DNA from: an uncultured Schlesneria sp.
GTDB lineage: Bacteria > Planctomycetota > Planctomycetia > Planctomycetales > Planctomycetaceae
NCBI GenBank assembly: GCA_903840265.1
Contig: CAIMFH010000177.1
Span: 1 to 64,000 of the forward strand
Direction: 5' to 3'
DNA: 64,000 nucleotides
Below are positions 1-11,195 of this stretch, piece by piece (positions within the stretch are counted from its first letter, which is position 1; every line of letters starts with the position of its first letter). The notes beneath the pieces are model-generated. The model worked only from the letters and a program-made list of their open reading frames with translations. It made no database searches and was not told the DNA's origin. A program made the translations under genes and the position numbers.

Positions 1-1
1 A

Positions 2-358
2 GACGGATTCCTCGAAATCCTCTCTCCACCGCGCAAGCCAAAACTCGGCTTTGATTCAAGTGCTGGATGGCTGGGTTACCTCATGCCGAATGACACACTG
101 TTCGTCAAGGTTTTCAAGACGTATCCTGACCGAGTCTACAACGAAGCGGCGGGGCTGACGTTATCAGTCTGGTATCCAACGGGTCCGCGAATTGAATTGG
201 AACCGATCGGTCCTCGTGAACGACTGCAACCGGGCGAATCGGCATCATTCACAGAGTCATGGATGGTATTGCCGTTTTCGTTTCCGAAAGGTGGTGCGCA
301 AGTGGATCTCGCCAAACTAAACGATTTGGTAAAACCACAATTGGAACGAATGCGATAG
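2..358 (+). CDS. C-terminal fragment of an unknown protein (DUF4380-like)
   Basis: The frame is open from the window edge to a TAG at 356-358, so the gene begins before the window; an internal Met at 83 is probably not the start. The visible 118 residues contain LGYLMPNDTLFVKVFKTYP followed by a stretch with SVWYPTGPRIELEPIGPRE and PGESASFTE. This is the sugar-epimerase-like beta-sandwich pattern seen near the end of DUF4380 proteins, which are common and of unknown role in Planctomycetes. It converges on the MFS gene at 397. The family is assigned by pattern only and the function is unknown. Confidence 0.6.
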   Translation, partial: DGFLEILSPPRKPKLGFDSSAGWLGYLMPNDTLFVKVFKTYPDRVYNEAAGLTLSVWYPTGPRIELEPIGPRERLQPGESASFTESWMVLPFSFPKGGAQVDLAKLNDLVKPQLERMR

Positions 359-396
359 TGTTCCCTCAGCGCTGAAATGACATGGCATCAGGTTAC

Positions 397-1602
397 TCAC
401 CGAGGCTGCGATTCTTCATCGACGTGGAATGCGGCGACGAGCACATACCCCAGGGCCATCATCATGGCTGTCGCGCTGGAAGTGAGATACATCGCCTGAA
501 AGCCATAATCGTCAATGATTCGTCCCAAGATCGGGGCAAAAATCAGCGAACCAAAATCAGTGAATCCAAGAATGATGGCGGTTCCCGTCCCCCGACATTC
601 CTTCGGAAAAGCCCCGGAACCCAGCGAGACGACGGCTGGAAAGAGCAGGGCGTGACCGAAGCCGCACAGGATCGACGCGGGAACGAATTGCCACCATTCT
701 GTGACAAATGCGAGCGTCAGATGACCGGCAGAGTGTCCCAGCAGACCGCGAACCAGCATCCAATGCCGTCCAATCGTACGACTCCAGTTCTGCACAAGCA
801 GGCGAAACACAAATGCTGAAATGGCGTATCCGGTAAAGAACGCGCCAATCCCCTCGATGTTCTGATGAGTTGCGAAGCGGGTCAGAAAGGTCTGAGTGGC
901 TGTGACGCCCAACCCCATGGTCATCGCGGCGACGATGACCGCCCCCGGCCAAAACCGCAATAGCAGCCTAAACGCCGGTGGCGTGGGATGCGGCCGTTCA
1001 TGCAATTGGTCGCGCGTCAGAAGCACGACGATGACAAGGTAGAATATTCCGAGTGCAGCAGCACCGCCGAACAGCAGTTGAAATTTCGTTTGTTTGTCCG
1101 GCACAAGCAGAATTAAGTCGCTGATGTTGGAACCGAGAATCATCCCGACAAATCCACTGCTGCCGAGATTTCCGATGATCTCTGTGCGACGTTCGGGCGG
1201 GACGTGATTTTGAATGTGGGTCATCGAACACGCAAACATTCCCGTCAGCCCGACGAAGAACGAAGCTCGAGCCGCGTACAAGACCCAATTCAACTCTGCA
1301 GCGGTCAGGAACATCAGACAGCCGCCGATATACAACACCGCACAGATCGGCCACATTCGTCGAGTACCATAGTCATCCAGGACATGGGACACGCTTAGGC
1401 GAAGCACGACAGCGACGGCAGTTCCGAAGGCAACGACATCACCCGCGACGCTCTCTGTACCACCCAGAAAGTGGATCAGCTCGGCAAATCGAAACGTGAG
1501 TGCGTTACCCATCACAAGGATCGAATTTGCCAGATAGGCGAGCCAAAACACTCGTCCATAGACGCCAGACATTTTTTCGTCGTTCGAGATTACGGTGGTC
1601 AT
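397..1602 (-). CDS. Major facilitator superfamily transporter
   Basis: A 401-residue polytopic inner-membrane protein with about twelve hydrophobic segments in two bundles. The loop after TM2 reads VLDDYGTRRMW, a form of the MFS signature (D-x-G-R/TRR). A second related loop, RIIDDYGFQ, lies near the C-terminus. Length and layout are typical of MFS permeases; the substrate cannot be told. It starts 38 bases after the stop of the ABC permease on the same strand, so it may be the last gene of that operon. Its product could act on the same compound, but that is inference from position only. Confidence 0.85.
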   Translation of the reverse strand: MTTVISNDEKMSGVYGRVFWLAYLANSILVMGNALTFRFAELIHFLGGTESVAGDVVAFGTAVAVVLRLSVSHVLDDYGTRRMWPICAVLYIGGCLMFLTAAELNWVLYAARASFFVGLTGMFACSMTHIQNHVPPERRTEIIGNLGSSGFVGMILGSNISDLILLVPDKQTKFQLLFGGAAALGIFYLVIVVLLTRDQLHERPHPTPPAFRLLLRFWPGAVIVAAMTMGLGVTATQTFLTRFATHQNIEGIGAFFTGYAISAFVFRLLVQNWSRTIGRHWMLVRGLLGHSAGHLTLAFVTEWWQFVPASILCGFGHALLFPAVVSLGSGAFPKECRGTGTAIILGFTDFGSLIFAPILGRIIDDYGFQAMYLTSSATAMMMALGYVLVAAFHVDEESQPR

Positions 1603-1640
1603 GGCATCAACAATCGAAATGGCTCCACGGCGATATCGTC

Positions 1641-2465
1641 TTAACCTCCGTAAGCGCTGTACCGCATCAATCCTCGCGAAAGCGCCAACCGATTCAGCAA
1701 ATACAGCACAGCAACCCAGACGCAGCCCATGACAAGCTCAATAACCAACTGCTGGTGACTGTATTTTTCGAGCAAGACTGCTGCAGGGGTGAAAGCGAGG
1801 TACTTGAACGGCAGCAACTGTATCCAATAGCCAAGCGATGGCGGCAACCAATCCAGCGGCAACATGTGACCAGATAGAAAATAGCTGATCAGCATGTACA
1901 CGAAGACCAGCGAGCTCACTTCCAGAAACCAGAACGCAACGAGCCCCATCAGGCTTTCGATCAAGAACCCGACCAGGAAGGCGAGCACCAGGGAAATGCC
2001 GAAGGCAAACAATGTCCCGGCACTGGGGAAGCCGCGAAAATAGTCGCCGCACAGCCAGAACACCAAGGCAAAGGGAACAAATGCGATGACATAGTACACA
2101 AGCTTATGGGCGACGCGGTGCCAGAACAGGTAGTCCAGCATGTCGACCGGTTGAGTCAGGAATTTCTTGATGGTGCCGTCGCGAATATCGCGAGCAATAC
2201 CCGTTGTCAGCCCTGGCATGGACGAGAAAGCTCGCCCGACCATCACGAGCAGAGAGTAGGCCACCATGTCGCCGTAGGTGTACGAGTTGATCACGCGCTC
2301 ATCGCGTGGACCACTCGCTTGATAGATCGCTCCCCAGAGGAACACTTGGGTGACGATTGGCAGGAAGCGGATCAGCGTCGCGAAGGCAAAGTCGGCACGG
2401 TATGCCAGTCGCTCGGCAATTGACGTACGAAAGATGCACCATTTGACGCGCAGGGAAGGGGGCAT
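1641..2465 (-). CDS. ABC-2 type transporter permease (COG4587-like)
   Basis: Membrane subunit of an ABC exporter, 274 residues with about six hydrophobic helices and a basic cytoplasmic N-terminus ([20 protein letters not shown]). The pattern is that of the DUF990/COG4587 permeases that pair with COG4586-type ATPases. I place the start at the ATG at 2465, directly after the ATPase stop, because GGGAGAGG lies about nine bases upstream; an ATG at 2474 overlapping the ATPase stop is possible. These systems often carry a second permease (COG3694); none is present here and an MFS gene follows instead. The substrate is unknown. Confidence 0.8.
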   Translation of the reverse strand: MPPSLRVKWCIFRTSIAERLAYRADFAFATLIRFLPIVTQVFLWGAIYQASGPRDERVINSYTYGDMVAYSLLVMVGRAFSSMPGLTTGIARDIRDGTIKKFLTQPVDMLDYLFWHRVAHKLVYYVIAFVPFALVFWLCGDYFRGFPSAGTLFAFGISLVLAFLVGFLIESLMGLVAFWFLEVSSLVFVYMLISYFLSGHMLPLDWLPPSLGYWIQLLPFKYLAFTPAAVLLEKYSHQQLVIELVMGCVWVAVLYLLNRLALSRGLMRYSAYGG

Positions 2466-2466
2466 G

Positions 2467-3468
2467 CTAAGCATCCTCTCCCTCTCTCGCATCTGGCTTC
2501 CGAGCAAACAATTCGGCGATCACCTCTTCCAGTGGCCGTTCTTGAACTCCGACATCTTCAATGGTGTAGCGATCCAGCAATGCGGCCAGCACGCGCGGAA
2601 TTTCGTGTCGCGGAACTTCCAGCTTTACTCGCGGCGGCACTCGCTCGACCACTCGGCCGTAGCGTTCGATGTCGTCGGGAACCTCGGATCCGGCAAATTG
2701 CAATTCGATTTGCTTGACGCTGCTGAATCGATCGATGATCTCTGCCAAGGGGCCATCATGCTTGATCTCACCTTCGTTGATGATGATCGCTCGTCGGCAG
2801 AGGGCTTCGACATCTTTCATGTAATGACTGGTCAGCAGCACGGTCATTTGCTGCTCGACCTGGTAGTGCCTCAAAAAGCCTTGGACTTTGCGCTGCGAAA
2901 CGACATCCAGACCAATCGTCGGTTCGTCCAGCAACAATACCTCTGGTGAATGCAGCAGGGCGGCAATCAATTCCATCCGCATCCGCTCGCCCAGCGAAAG
3001 TTCGCGAACCGGTTGACCGACAAGTTTGCGAACTTCCAGCAGATCTGTCAGTTCATCGAGTCGCCGTTGAAATTGAGTCGGCTCGATCGCATAGATCTCT
3101 CGATGCAGGATGAAGGACTCTTGGGCGGGCAAGTCCCACCACAACTGGTTCTTCTGCCCCATCACCAGCGAAAAACGCTTTCGATAGGCGTTTTCGCGAT
3201 GCCAGGGAACGTATCCGAGCACGGTCGCCGTACCGGAAGTCGGATGAATCAGCCCGGACAACAGTTTCAGTGTCGTCGTTTTTCCAGCGCCGTTCGGCCC
3301 TAGAAACGCGACCATCTCGCCGCGTTCGATTTGAAAGCTGACGTCACGGACAGCCCGAACCTGTTTGTATTCGCGATGAAACAGGCCCGTGAGCGACGAC
3401 ATCCATCCGGCGCGTTTTTGATAGACTCGGTAATGCTTGGCGAGGTTACTGACTTCGATAATTGGCAT
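2467..3468 (-). CDS. ABC transporter ATP-binding protein (COG4586-like)
   Basis: A 333-residue ATPase that would drive the adjacent ABC-2 permease. Visible motifs are Walker A GPNGAGKT (residues 57-64), signature LSLGE (157-161), Walker B VLLLDEP (177-183) and the D-loop/H-loop [11 protein letters not shown]. The long segment before the P-loop ([11 protein letters not shown]) and the C-terminal extra domain after about residue 240 match the COG4586 group. The start [13 protein letters not shown] is preferred because conserved family sequence begins there; the open frame runs 32 codons further upstream through the terminator of the protease gene, which argues against the longer form. Confidence 0.88.
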   Translation of the reverse strand: MPIIEVSNLAKHYRVYQKRAGWMSSLTGLFHREYKQVRAVRDVSFQIERGEMVAFLGPNGAGKTTTLKLLSGLIHPTSGTATVLGYVPWHRENAYRKRFSLVMGQKNQLWWDLPAQESFILHREIYAIEPTQFQRRLDELTDLLEVRKLVGQPVRELSLGERMRMELIAALLHSPEVLLLDEPTIGLDVVSQRKVQGFLRHYQVEQQMTVLLTSHYMKDVEALCRRAIIINEGEIKHDGPLAEIIDRFSSVKQIELQFAGSEVPDDIERYGRVVERVPPRVKLEVPRHEIPRVLAALLDRYTIEDVGVQERPLEEVIAELFARKPDAREGEDA

Positions 3469-3510
3469 GGCAGAATCATAGCAGCGACAAGGAAACTCGC
3501 CGAGCGTGGC

Positions 3511-3551
3511 GGAAAACAAACAGGCCTGCGAAGTACACCTTCGCAGGCCTG
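3511..3551 (-). terminator. Rho-independent terminator of the S41 protease gene
   Basis: A perfect 13-bp stem CAGGCCTGCGAAG (3521-3533) pairs with CTTCGCAGGCCTG (3539-3551) around a 5-base loop. Read on the minus strand it is followed by TTTGTTTTCC. It lies 29 bases after the protease stop and before the ABC ATPase start, so it separates the two minus-strand units. Confidence 0.8.
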
Positions 3552-3579
3552 TGATGATTTTCAAGTAGCCGTTCCGCGA

Positions 3580-5634
3580 CTATCGGGCGGCCGTCTTCGC
3601 GGCCTTCAGCAGCGAAGCATAGTCGACGGCGATGTGCAGCACTTCGTCATCGTATTCGGTTTTCGCAAACACAGGCAACTTATCTGCCTTCGTCTCTCGC
3701 TCTTCTTCTTCCTTTTCGACGTCACGTGTCGCTTTGTCGTCATCGCGTTCTCGTCGCAGGGTCTCTTCATTCAACGATACGACTTTGCGATTCTTTCGAG
3801 TCAGATATCGCTCGATATCCTTGGCTCGTTGCTGGAACTTCACATCGGCGATAATTCGCTTTGCGCTCGCATCCTTCAAGGCAGCTACGATCGGCGGGGT
3901 TGCCATGTCATATTCTGCATGACGAGCCGCGGCGATGTGGTCGAACGCCAGTGCGTTGTCGAGGAACGATTCGCCCAAATCCATGTGATCGATCAGCGAA
4001 GGAATGACCACGTCAGACTGAACGCCACGATTTTGAGTGCTATCGCCATTCACCCGGTAGAACTGATTGATCGTCAGCTTCAACGCACCACGATCTTTTG
4101 CCCCTGGCAACACGCGAAACATCTGGGCGCTGACGGGCATGACGTTCTGGACAGTTCCCTTACCGTGAGTGGTCGTGTCGCCCACAACGATTCCACGGCC
4201 ATAATCCTTGACTGCCGCTGCAAAGATTTCGGACGCTGACGCGGACAGGCGATTGCACAGCACGACCAGCGGGCCGGAATATTCGATTCCCTGTTCTTCG
4301 TCGTCATGGCTCTTGATCCGGCCATTCTGTTCTTTTACCTGTACGACGGGGCCGCGATCGATGAATAAACCAGACACCTCGATCGCTTCACTGAGAGCAC
4401 CGCCGCCATTCATGCGCAGATCGACGATGATGCCATCGACGCCGCCCTTGTCACGGAACTCTTTCAGAACCTTGGAAACATCGCGAGCTGTACTCTTGAA
4501 ATCTTCCTTACCTTCCTGGGCTCCGCCGAAATCGCGATAGAACGACGGAATATTGATCACGCCGATGCGACCCTTCAGGTCAGGAACGCGATCACTCGCC
4601 TGGATGATCTCGCCTTTGACTTCCGAAGCCTTCAATTCGATCATTTGACGCGTCAACACATACTCGGCCGTTTCGCCTGCTTCCTTAATGACTCGCAGTC
4701 GCACTTTGGTGCCGCGTTCACCGCGAATTAACCGCACGACGCGGTTCAACTTCATTTCGATAACGTCTTGCCACTCGCCACTTTCCTGACCAACGGCGAC
4801 GATCTTATCACCGACTTTCAGTCGACCATCCCGTTCGGCAGCACCACCAGCAACGATTTGGGCCACGGTTGTCATGCCGTCTTCAGATCGCAACGCCGCT
4901 CCGATTCCGTCCAAACTCAGTTTCATCTGGATCTGGAAGTCTTCCACGGTCTGGGGAGACATATAGCTGGAGTGTGGATCGAAGCAGTGTGCCAGAGATG
5001 ACAAGAACATCTCCAGAACTTCGTTGTCTTCGGTGTCGTGGGCGTAGTGCTTCAAGGTGTCGTAACGTTTGTGAAGTCGTTTGCGACCGTCTTCGCCGTT
5101 GGTCTTGTCGAATTTCAGCGTCAGCAGGTCGTACTTGATTCGTTTGCGCCAGCGCTCGTTGATTTCTTTCACGTCGGTCGCCCAGGGAATTTGATCCCCA
5201 TCGATATCCATGCCTTCATCAATGGTGAAGTCATGTGGTGCGTCGATCAGTTGATGAGCAACGACCAGGCGCTCGTCGAGTCGCTTCAGATAAAGGGCGA
5301 ATACCTCGTAGGCGAAGTCAACCTTCCCAATTTTCAACAGCTCGTCCAAGTGGTCCTTATACCTGGCCAACCCGTCGATATCAGACTTCAAAAAGTACAG
5401 CTTTTGTGGATCCAGCTCTTTCACGAATCGATTCAGCAGCATGGCCGAAATCCGATCATCGAGCGGCTTCTGGCTGATGTGGTACTTGCTAATCATATTG
5501 GCCACGAGTTTCGCGGTCTCTTGATCAGCAGGAGCGTTTGACGAGAGTTGCTGAGCGAAGATCGTCGTGGCGATCAAAACCGTCAGACCAATTGCCAAGC
5601 CACCGATGGCGCGCGGCAGGGGAGATAATTTCAT
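3580..5634 (-). CDS. prc: Tail-specific (carboxy-terminal processing) protease, S41 family
   Basis: Periplasmic serine protease that degrades or trims proteins from their C-termini. The 684 residues comprise a signal peptide (1-28, ending IFAQQ), an N-terminal helical domain, a PDZ domain (GAALRSEDGMTTVAQIVAGG, near 240), the S41 domain with nucleophile Ser468 in NRLSASASEIF and general base Lys492 in THGKGTVQ, and a charged C-terminal DUF3340-like region rich in Glu/Lys. The Ser-Lys spacing of 24 is close to that of E. coli Tsp. I chose the Met at 5634 because the signal peptide starts there; an upstream Met at 5688 would add 18 residues. It is monocistronic with its own terminator. Confidence 0.92.
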   Translation of the reverse strand: MKLSPLPRAIGGLAIGLTVLIATTIFAQQLSSNAPADQETAKLVANMISKYHISQKPLDDRISAMLLNRFVKELDPQKLYFLKSDIDGLARYKDHLDELLKIGKVDFAYEVFALYLKRLDERLVVAHQLIDAPHDFTIDEGMDIDGDQIPWATDVKEINERWRKRIKYDLLTLKFDKTNGEDGRKRLHKRYDTLKHYAHDTEDNEVLEMFLSSLAHCFDPHSSYMSPQTVEDFQIQMKLSLDGIGAALRSEDGMTTVAQIVAGGAAERDGRLKVGDKIVAVGQESGEWQDVIEMKLNRVVRLIRGERGTKVRLRVIKEAGETAEYVLTRQMIELKASEVKGEIIQASDRVPDLKGRIGVINIPSFYRDFGGAQEGKEDFKSTARDVSKVLKEFRDKGGVDGIIVDLRMNGGGALSEAIEVSGLFIDRGPVVQVKEQNGRIKSHDDEEQGIEYSGPLVVLCNRLSASASEIFAAAVKDYGRGIVVGDTTTHGKGTVQNVMPVSAQMFRVLPGAKDRGALKLTINQFYRVNGDSTQNRGVQSDVVIPSLIDHMDLGESFLDNALAFDHIAAARHAEYDMATPPIVAALKDASAKRIIADVKFQQRAKDIERYLTRKNRKVVSLNEETLRRERDDDKATRDVEKEEEERETKADKLPVFAKTEYDDEVLHIAVDYASLLKAAKTAAR

Positions 5635-6251
5635 GACGGGAATCCGTGTCAGGGGGAGCTGTTCCGGCGAAATAATCCATTCCATCACACTTTGCGATAG
5701 TATCCGAACCCCTACAGCCTGACAAGAGGGCTCAACCAGCCGAACTTCTTACCGCAACATCCAGTGCGGCCTTAGTTAGCGATTTCGAGAGCTTCGCAGG
5801 CAGCGGGCCAGTTGGGCGAGTTATCCCGCCTCCCCTGAATCACCCGCTGCACAAGCGTTCCTGCCCAAATCTTAAAGTGCTGGCCAACCTAGTGTCACCG
5901 TAAGACGGTTTCGATTTAAGACCCCGCGCAAATTCGCCACGCCGAATGAATACGAAACATACAGTCACTAAACTGAGCAATTGATGATCTTTTTTGAATC
6001 AGACGACAGATACTGAAGACATAGAGAACTGCCGAGCGCGTCTCAAAAAACATCACTGACGCGATTGTGGTATCACAATCTCCAAATCAGCGACTCCTGA
6101 CGCGTGAGTCACACAACTGCATATTTACCGCGGGTTTCCGGAAAATGACATGAATGATACGCTGAACAATTGATTTGAGATTACTACGTAGATACGCTCA
6201 CCCACTTCCAACTGTGGGCCATAACTAAAATGATATGAGAGGGGTATTAGG
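5635..6251. other. Intergenic region, divergent promoters, no gene seen
   Basis: 617 bases between the divergent protease and winged-helix genes. I find no convincing short reading frame. It holds a perfect 7-bp inverted repeat, GATTGTG-gtat-CACAATC (6063-6080), and a smaller hairpin CCCAC/GTGGG at 6201-6217 just upstream of the winged-helix gene. GAGAGGGG about 8-15 bases before the ATG at 6252 is a plausible ribosome binding site. Confidence 0.5.
6063..6080. promoter_or_regulatory. 18-bp palindromic site, candidate operator
   Basis: Perfect dyad GATTGTGGTATCACAATC, the size and symmetry of a homodimeric repressor site, located 172 bases upstream of the small winged-helix gene. No regulator is assigned. 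Confidence 0.4.
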
Positions 6252-6656
6252 ATGTCGCGTGCACAGGTCGGCTTTAGTGTCGCCGAATTAGAGAAAATCC
6301 TGGATGAGCGAAAGAGTCAGCTTCAAGATCTGGCCAAACGGCGCGACCAAGCCCAGAAGGAACTTGATAAGATCGACACCGAGATCCAAGATCTGGTTGG
6401 CCCAGGTGGCAGCATTGGCAAATTCCGTCGACGTCGTCGTCGCGTGAAAAACGATATGTCTCTGCGAGCGGTCGTGAAGGAGATTCTGGGCAAGAACAAG
6501 AAGGGATTCACCCTGGCAGACTTGGCCGACAAGGTCACGGAAACAGGCTACAAGAGCAACAGCCGCAACTTCCGCAATGTGTTGTATCAATGCCTGTATA
6601 ACACGGAGGGCATTGTTCACGACGATTCCAGCGGATGCTATCGCCTCGAAAGATAA
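6252..6656 (+). CDS. Small coiled-coil plus winged-helix (HARE-HTH-like) protein
   Basis: 134 residues. Residues 8-50 form a heptad-rich coiled coil (ELEKILDERKSQLQDLAKRR), followed by a basic arginine cluster KFRRRRRRVKND. The C-terminal domain (about 74-134: VVKEILGKNKKGFTLADLAD, then YKSNSRNFRNVLYQCLY) has the helix-turn-helix/wing pattern of HARE-HTH or histone-H1-like winged helices. The basic patch suggests DNA or RNA binding; the specific role is unknown. It has a large upstream regulatory region and a hairpin terminator downstream, so it is probably monocistronic. Confidence 0.75.
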   Translation: MSRAQVGFSVAELEKILDERKSQLQDLAKRRDQAQKELDKIDTEIQDLVGPGGSIGKFRRRRRRVKNDMSLRAVVKEILGKNKKGFTLADLADKVTETGYKSNSRNFRNVLYQCLYNTEGIVHDDSSGCYRLER

Positions 6657-6690
6657 ATATCTGGGGAGCGATAGTTTTCTCGACTATCTT

Positions 6691-6718
6691 AACAGCCGCG
6701 GCGATTGCCGCGGCTGTT
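6691..6718 (+). terminator. Hairpin terminator after the winged-helix gene
   Basis: A perfect 12-bp stem AACAGCCGCGGC / GCCGCGGCTGTT with loop GATT, 34 bases after the stop codon. The T-run is weak (GGACTTTA), so efficiency is uncertain. Confidence 0.6.
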
Positions 6719-6813
6719 GGACTTTACGAGTATGACGGGCCATGGCGGCATCTGCGCAATCGCTGCTAGCACGCAATCGGACATTCTTGCTCACCTGAAG
6801 GAATGAATGGACT

Positions 6814-8013
6814 ATGGCACTCGAAACGACTGTGAAAATCGCCATCAATGATGACGACGCAATTCGTCGAGTCATGACACTCATGTCAATCCCCGGACGC
6901 AGCCGTGAAGAGTCGCAGGTCACCGCGTTCGTTCGCGAGCAACTGCAGGAAGCAGGCGTGCCGGCGGCTTGCATGGAACTGGACACTGCCAATCGTCGAA
7001 TCCCAAATGGGGGTGAAAACGGCAATCTGATCGTCAAGATCCCGGGGACCAAACGCGGTCCTCGCCGCCTGCTCATGGCCCACCTGGACACCGTCCCAAT
7101 TTGCGTCGGCTGCAAACCGGTACGTGACAAGGACGCAATTCGATCCTCAGATGCGTCCACAGGCCTGGGCGGGGACGATCGTGCTGGGGTTGCCGTCGTG
7201 ATGACAACGGCCATCGAACTCATCAAACAGAAGATCCCACACCCTCCGCTGACGCTGCTGTTTGCAGTGCAAGAGGAAATCGGACTTTACGGTGCCCGCT
7301 ACGTGTCGACGAAATCGCTGGGAGCCCCCAAGCTGTGCTTCAATTGGGATGGTGGCAACCCTTCTTTCGTTAATGTTGGAGCGACTGGGGATTACGGGAT
7401 CGATATCGAAATTGAGGGACTCGCAAGCCATGCAGGAGTCCATCCCGAAAAGGGGGTCAGCGCCATCGCCATCGCGGCGTTAGCGATTGCCGACCTGACC
7501 CAGAACGGCTGGCATGGATTGATCAAAAAAGGCCGTAACACGGGCACGAGCAATGTCGGAATAATTGCTGGGGGCGAGGCGACTAATGTGGTCACCCCCT
7601 CGCTGAAGCTTCGGGCTGAAGCCCGCAGTCACGACCCCGTCTTTCGGAAACGAATCGTTGCTGCGTATCAAAAGGCGTTCGAAAAGGCAGCGAAATCAGT
7701 CAAATCAACGAATGGTACTGCCGGTACGGCAAGGTTCAAAGCAGAGTTAAAGTACGAATCGTTTCGACTGAATGAAGACGAACCGGTCGTTTCGCTCGCA
7801 AAACAAGCGGTTGCAGCCGTCGGTCTCTCTCCTCAGCTCTATGTCGGAAACGGCGGCTTGGACGCCAACTGGATGTTTGCCCACGGGCTGCCCACAGTGA
7901 CACTTGGGTGCGGCCAGAACGATATTCACACGGTCCGAGAATGGTTGAATGTCCCTCATTTTCTGACAGCCTGTCGAATCGGGTTATTGCTGGGGTCTGG
8001 TCAACTGGGATAA
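6814..8013 (+). CDS. M20-family metallopeptidase (PepT-like)
   Basis: A 399-residue cytoplasmic zinc peptidase. Metal-ligand motifs appear in family order: MAHLDTVP (first His and Asp near residue 90), GGDDRAGVAVV (bridging Asp), the general-base pair in AVQEEIGLYGA, the Asp in FNWDGG, and the late His in CGQNDIHTVREW near the C-terminus. A dimerisation domain (DIEIEGLASHAGVHPEKGVS) sits in the middle. The layout fits tripeptide aminopeptidase-like M20 enzymes acting on short peptides; the exact substrate is uncertain. AAGGAATG lies just upstream of the start region. It is transcribed in the same direction as ispA-dxs but separated by about 165 bases. Confidence 0.88.
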   Translation: MALETTVKIAINDDDAIRRVMTLMSIPGRSREESQVTAFVREQLQEAGVPAACMELDTANRRIPNGGENGNLIVKIPGTKRGPRRLLMAHLDTVPICVGCKPVRDKDAIRSSDASTGLGGDDRAGVAVVMTTAIELIKQKIPHPPLTLLFAVQEEIGLYGARYVSTKSLGAPKLCFNWDGGNPSFVNVGATGDYGIDIEIEGLASHAGVHPEKGVSAIAIAALAIADLTQNGWHGLIKKGRNTGTSNVGIIAGGEATNVVTPSLKLRAEARSHDPVFRKRIVAAYQKAFEKAAKSVKSTNGTAGTARFKAELKYESFRLNEDEPVVSLAKQAVAAVGLSPQLYVGNGGLDANWMFAHGLPTVTLGCGQNDIHTVREWLNVPHFLTACRIGLLLGSGQLG

Positions 8014-8178
8014 ACTTTGCGGAAGAGTCAAGCCAAGAACTGCCAAACCAGGTGGCTTCCCCTTTGCGCCGGGGATCAGCAGCGGTAACATGTGACGCCA
8101 TTGGAAGCAACGTTCCAGCCGCGTGATGTTTCGCGGCGTGCAGGAACGACGAATTCACGCAAGGACGCGGAAGCTGGC

Positions 8179-9117
8179 ATGTCAATTCCGGGGAACATCC
8201 TCGAATCCGATCTTGGTGGACTGCGCGAGCGAGTCAACCAACGGCTGGCGGAATACATCGCTCCGACCGCATTCACTTCGTCAGCCGACTGCCCGTTGCG
8301 ACTCCGCGAATCGATGGCTCATAGCCTGCTGGCCGGGGGCAAGAGACTTCGACCTCTCATGGTCCTGCTGACCGCGGAAGCCTGTGGCGGAAGCGTGGAA
8401 GCGGCTCTTCCCGCCGCCTGTGCGATCGAAATGGTGCATACCTACTCGTTGATCCATGACGACCTGCCCGCCATGGACAATGACGATTTTCGCCGCGGTC
8501 GGCCCACGAATCACAAAGTGTTTGGCGATGCGATGGCGATTCTCGCTGGGGACGCACTGCTGACGTTGGCCTTCGAAGTCATCGCCGAACACACTCAGCC
8601 CGCCACTGTGGCTGCTGCCTGCTGTGCCGACTTGGCCAGCGCTTCGGGATGGTGCGGAATGGTGGCGGGACAAGTTGCCGACATCGAAGCCGAGGAATCG
8701 GCTGTTCAACGTGCCGAAAAATCGGACGCCGATACCGAACTTAAACACTTGGAAGCGATTCATCGGCGCAAGACAGGCCGATTACTGACCAGTGCCGTCA
8801 CCTTGGGAGCGCGGGTTGCTCAGGCAGACCCAAAGTTGATCGCAAGTCTGTCGCAGTTCGGAAAATGTGTTGGTTTAGCCTTCCAGATTGCGGATGACTT
8901 ATTAGACGTGACGGGCGATGCGGCAAAAATTGGAAAGGGCGTTTCCAAAGATGCCGCTCGCGGAAAGATGACTTATCCAGGACTGCTGGGAACAGATGCG
9001 AGCCGGCAAAAAGCCGACGCCTTGATCGACGAAGCCTGCCAATTGCTGCAACCCTTGGGACCAAAAGGCGACAAACTTGCGGCGTTGGCTCGATTTGTGA
9101 CCCAACGCGATCACTGA
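8179..9117 (+). CDS. ispA: Short-chain polyprenyl diphosphate synthase (farnesyl/geranylgeranyl type)
   Basis: Condenses isopentenyl diphosphate with allylic diphosphates to give C15 or C20 prenyl diphosphates. The 312-residue form starting MSIPGNILES carries the first Asp-rich motif DDLPAMDNDD and the second DDLLD (in QIADDLLDVTGD), both of which bind Mg-diphosphate, plus GGKRLRPLMVLL with the IPP-binding Lys/Arg. An in-frame ATG at 8092 would add 29 residues with no family similarity. dxs follows 68 bases later. The ispA-dxs order is common in bacteria and ties this gene to the non-mevalonate isoprenoid pathway. The chain length made cannot be decided here. Confidence 0.9.
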   Translation: MSIPGNILESDLGGLRERVNQRLAEYIAPTAFTSSADCPLRLRESMAHSLLAGGKRLRPLMVLLTAEACGGSVEAALPAACAIEMVHTYSLIHDDLPAMDNDDFRRGRPTNHKVFGDAMAILAGDALLTLAFEVIAEHTQPATVAAACCADLASASGWCGMVAGQVADIEAEESAVQRAEKSDADTELKHLEAIHRRKTGRLLTSAVTLGARVAQADPKLIASLSQFGKCVGLAFQIADDLLDVTGDAAKIGKGVSKDAARGKMTYPGLLGTDASRQKADALIDEACQLLQPLGPKGDKLAALARFVTQRDH

Positions 9118-9185
9118 CTAAGACGACAGAACATTGATTCGGAAATTGTGTAACAGATCGACCGAATTTTCCGGAAAGCATTGCC

Positions 9186-11126
<1,941 letters not shown>

Positions 11127-11195
11127 CAGCAAGAATAGAGATTCGCACTTTGTGACGCGGAGCGTCGCAGGAACGCCAGAAGAAGGATCTGATGA

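Noticed and set aside
3331-4239. A 302-codon plus-strand frame opposite the S41 protease
   Set aside because: Antisense to a strongly supported protease and across the terminator at 3511-3551; no recognisable protein features.
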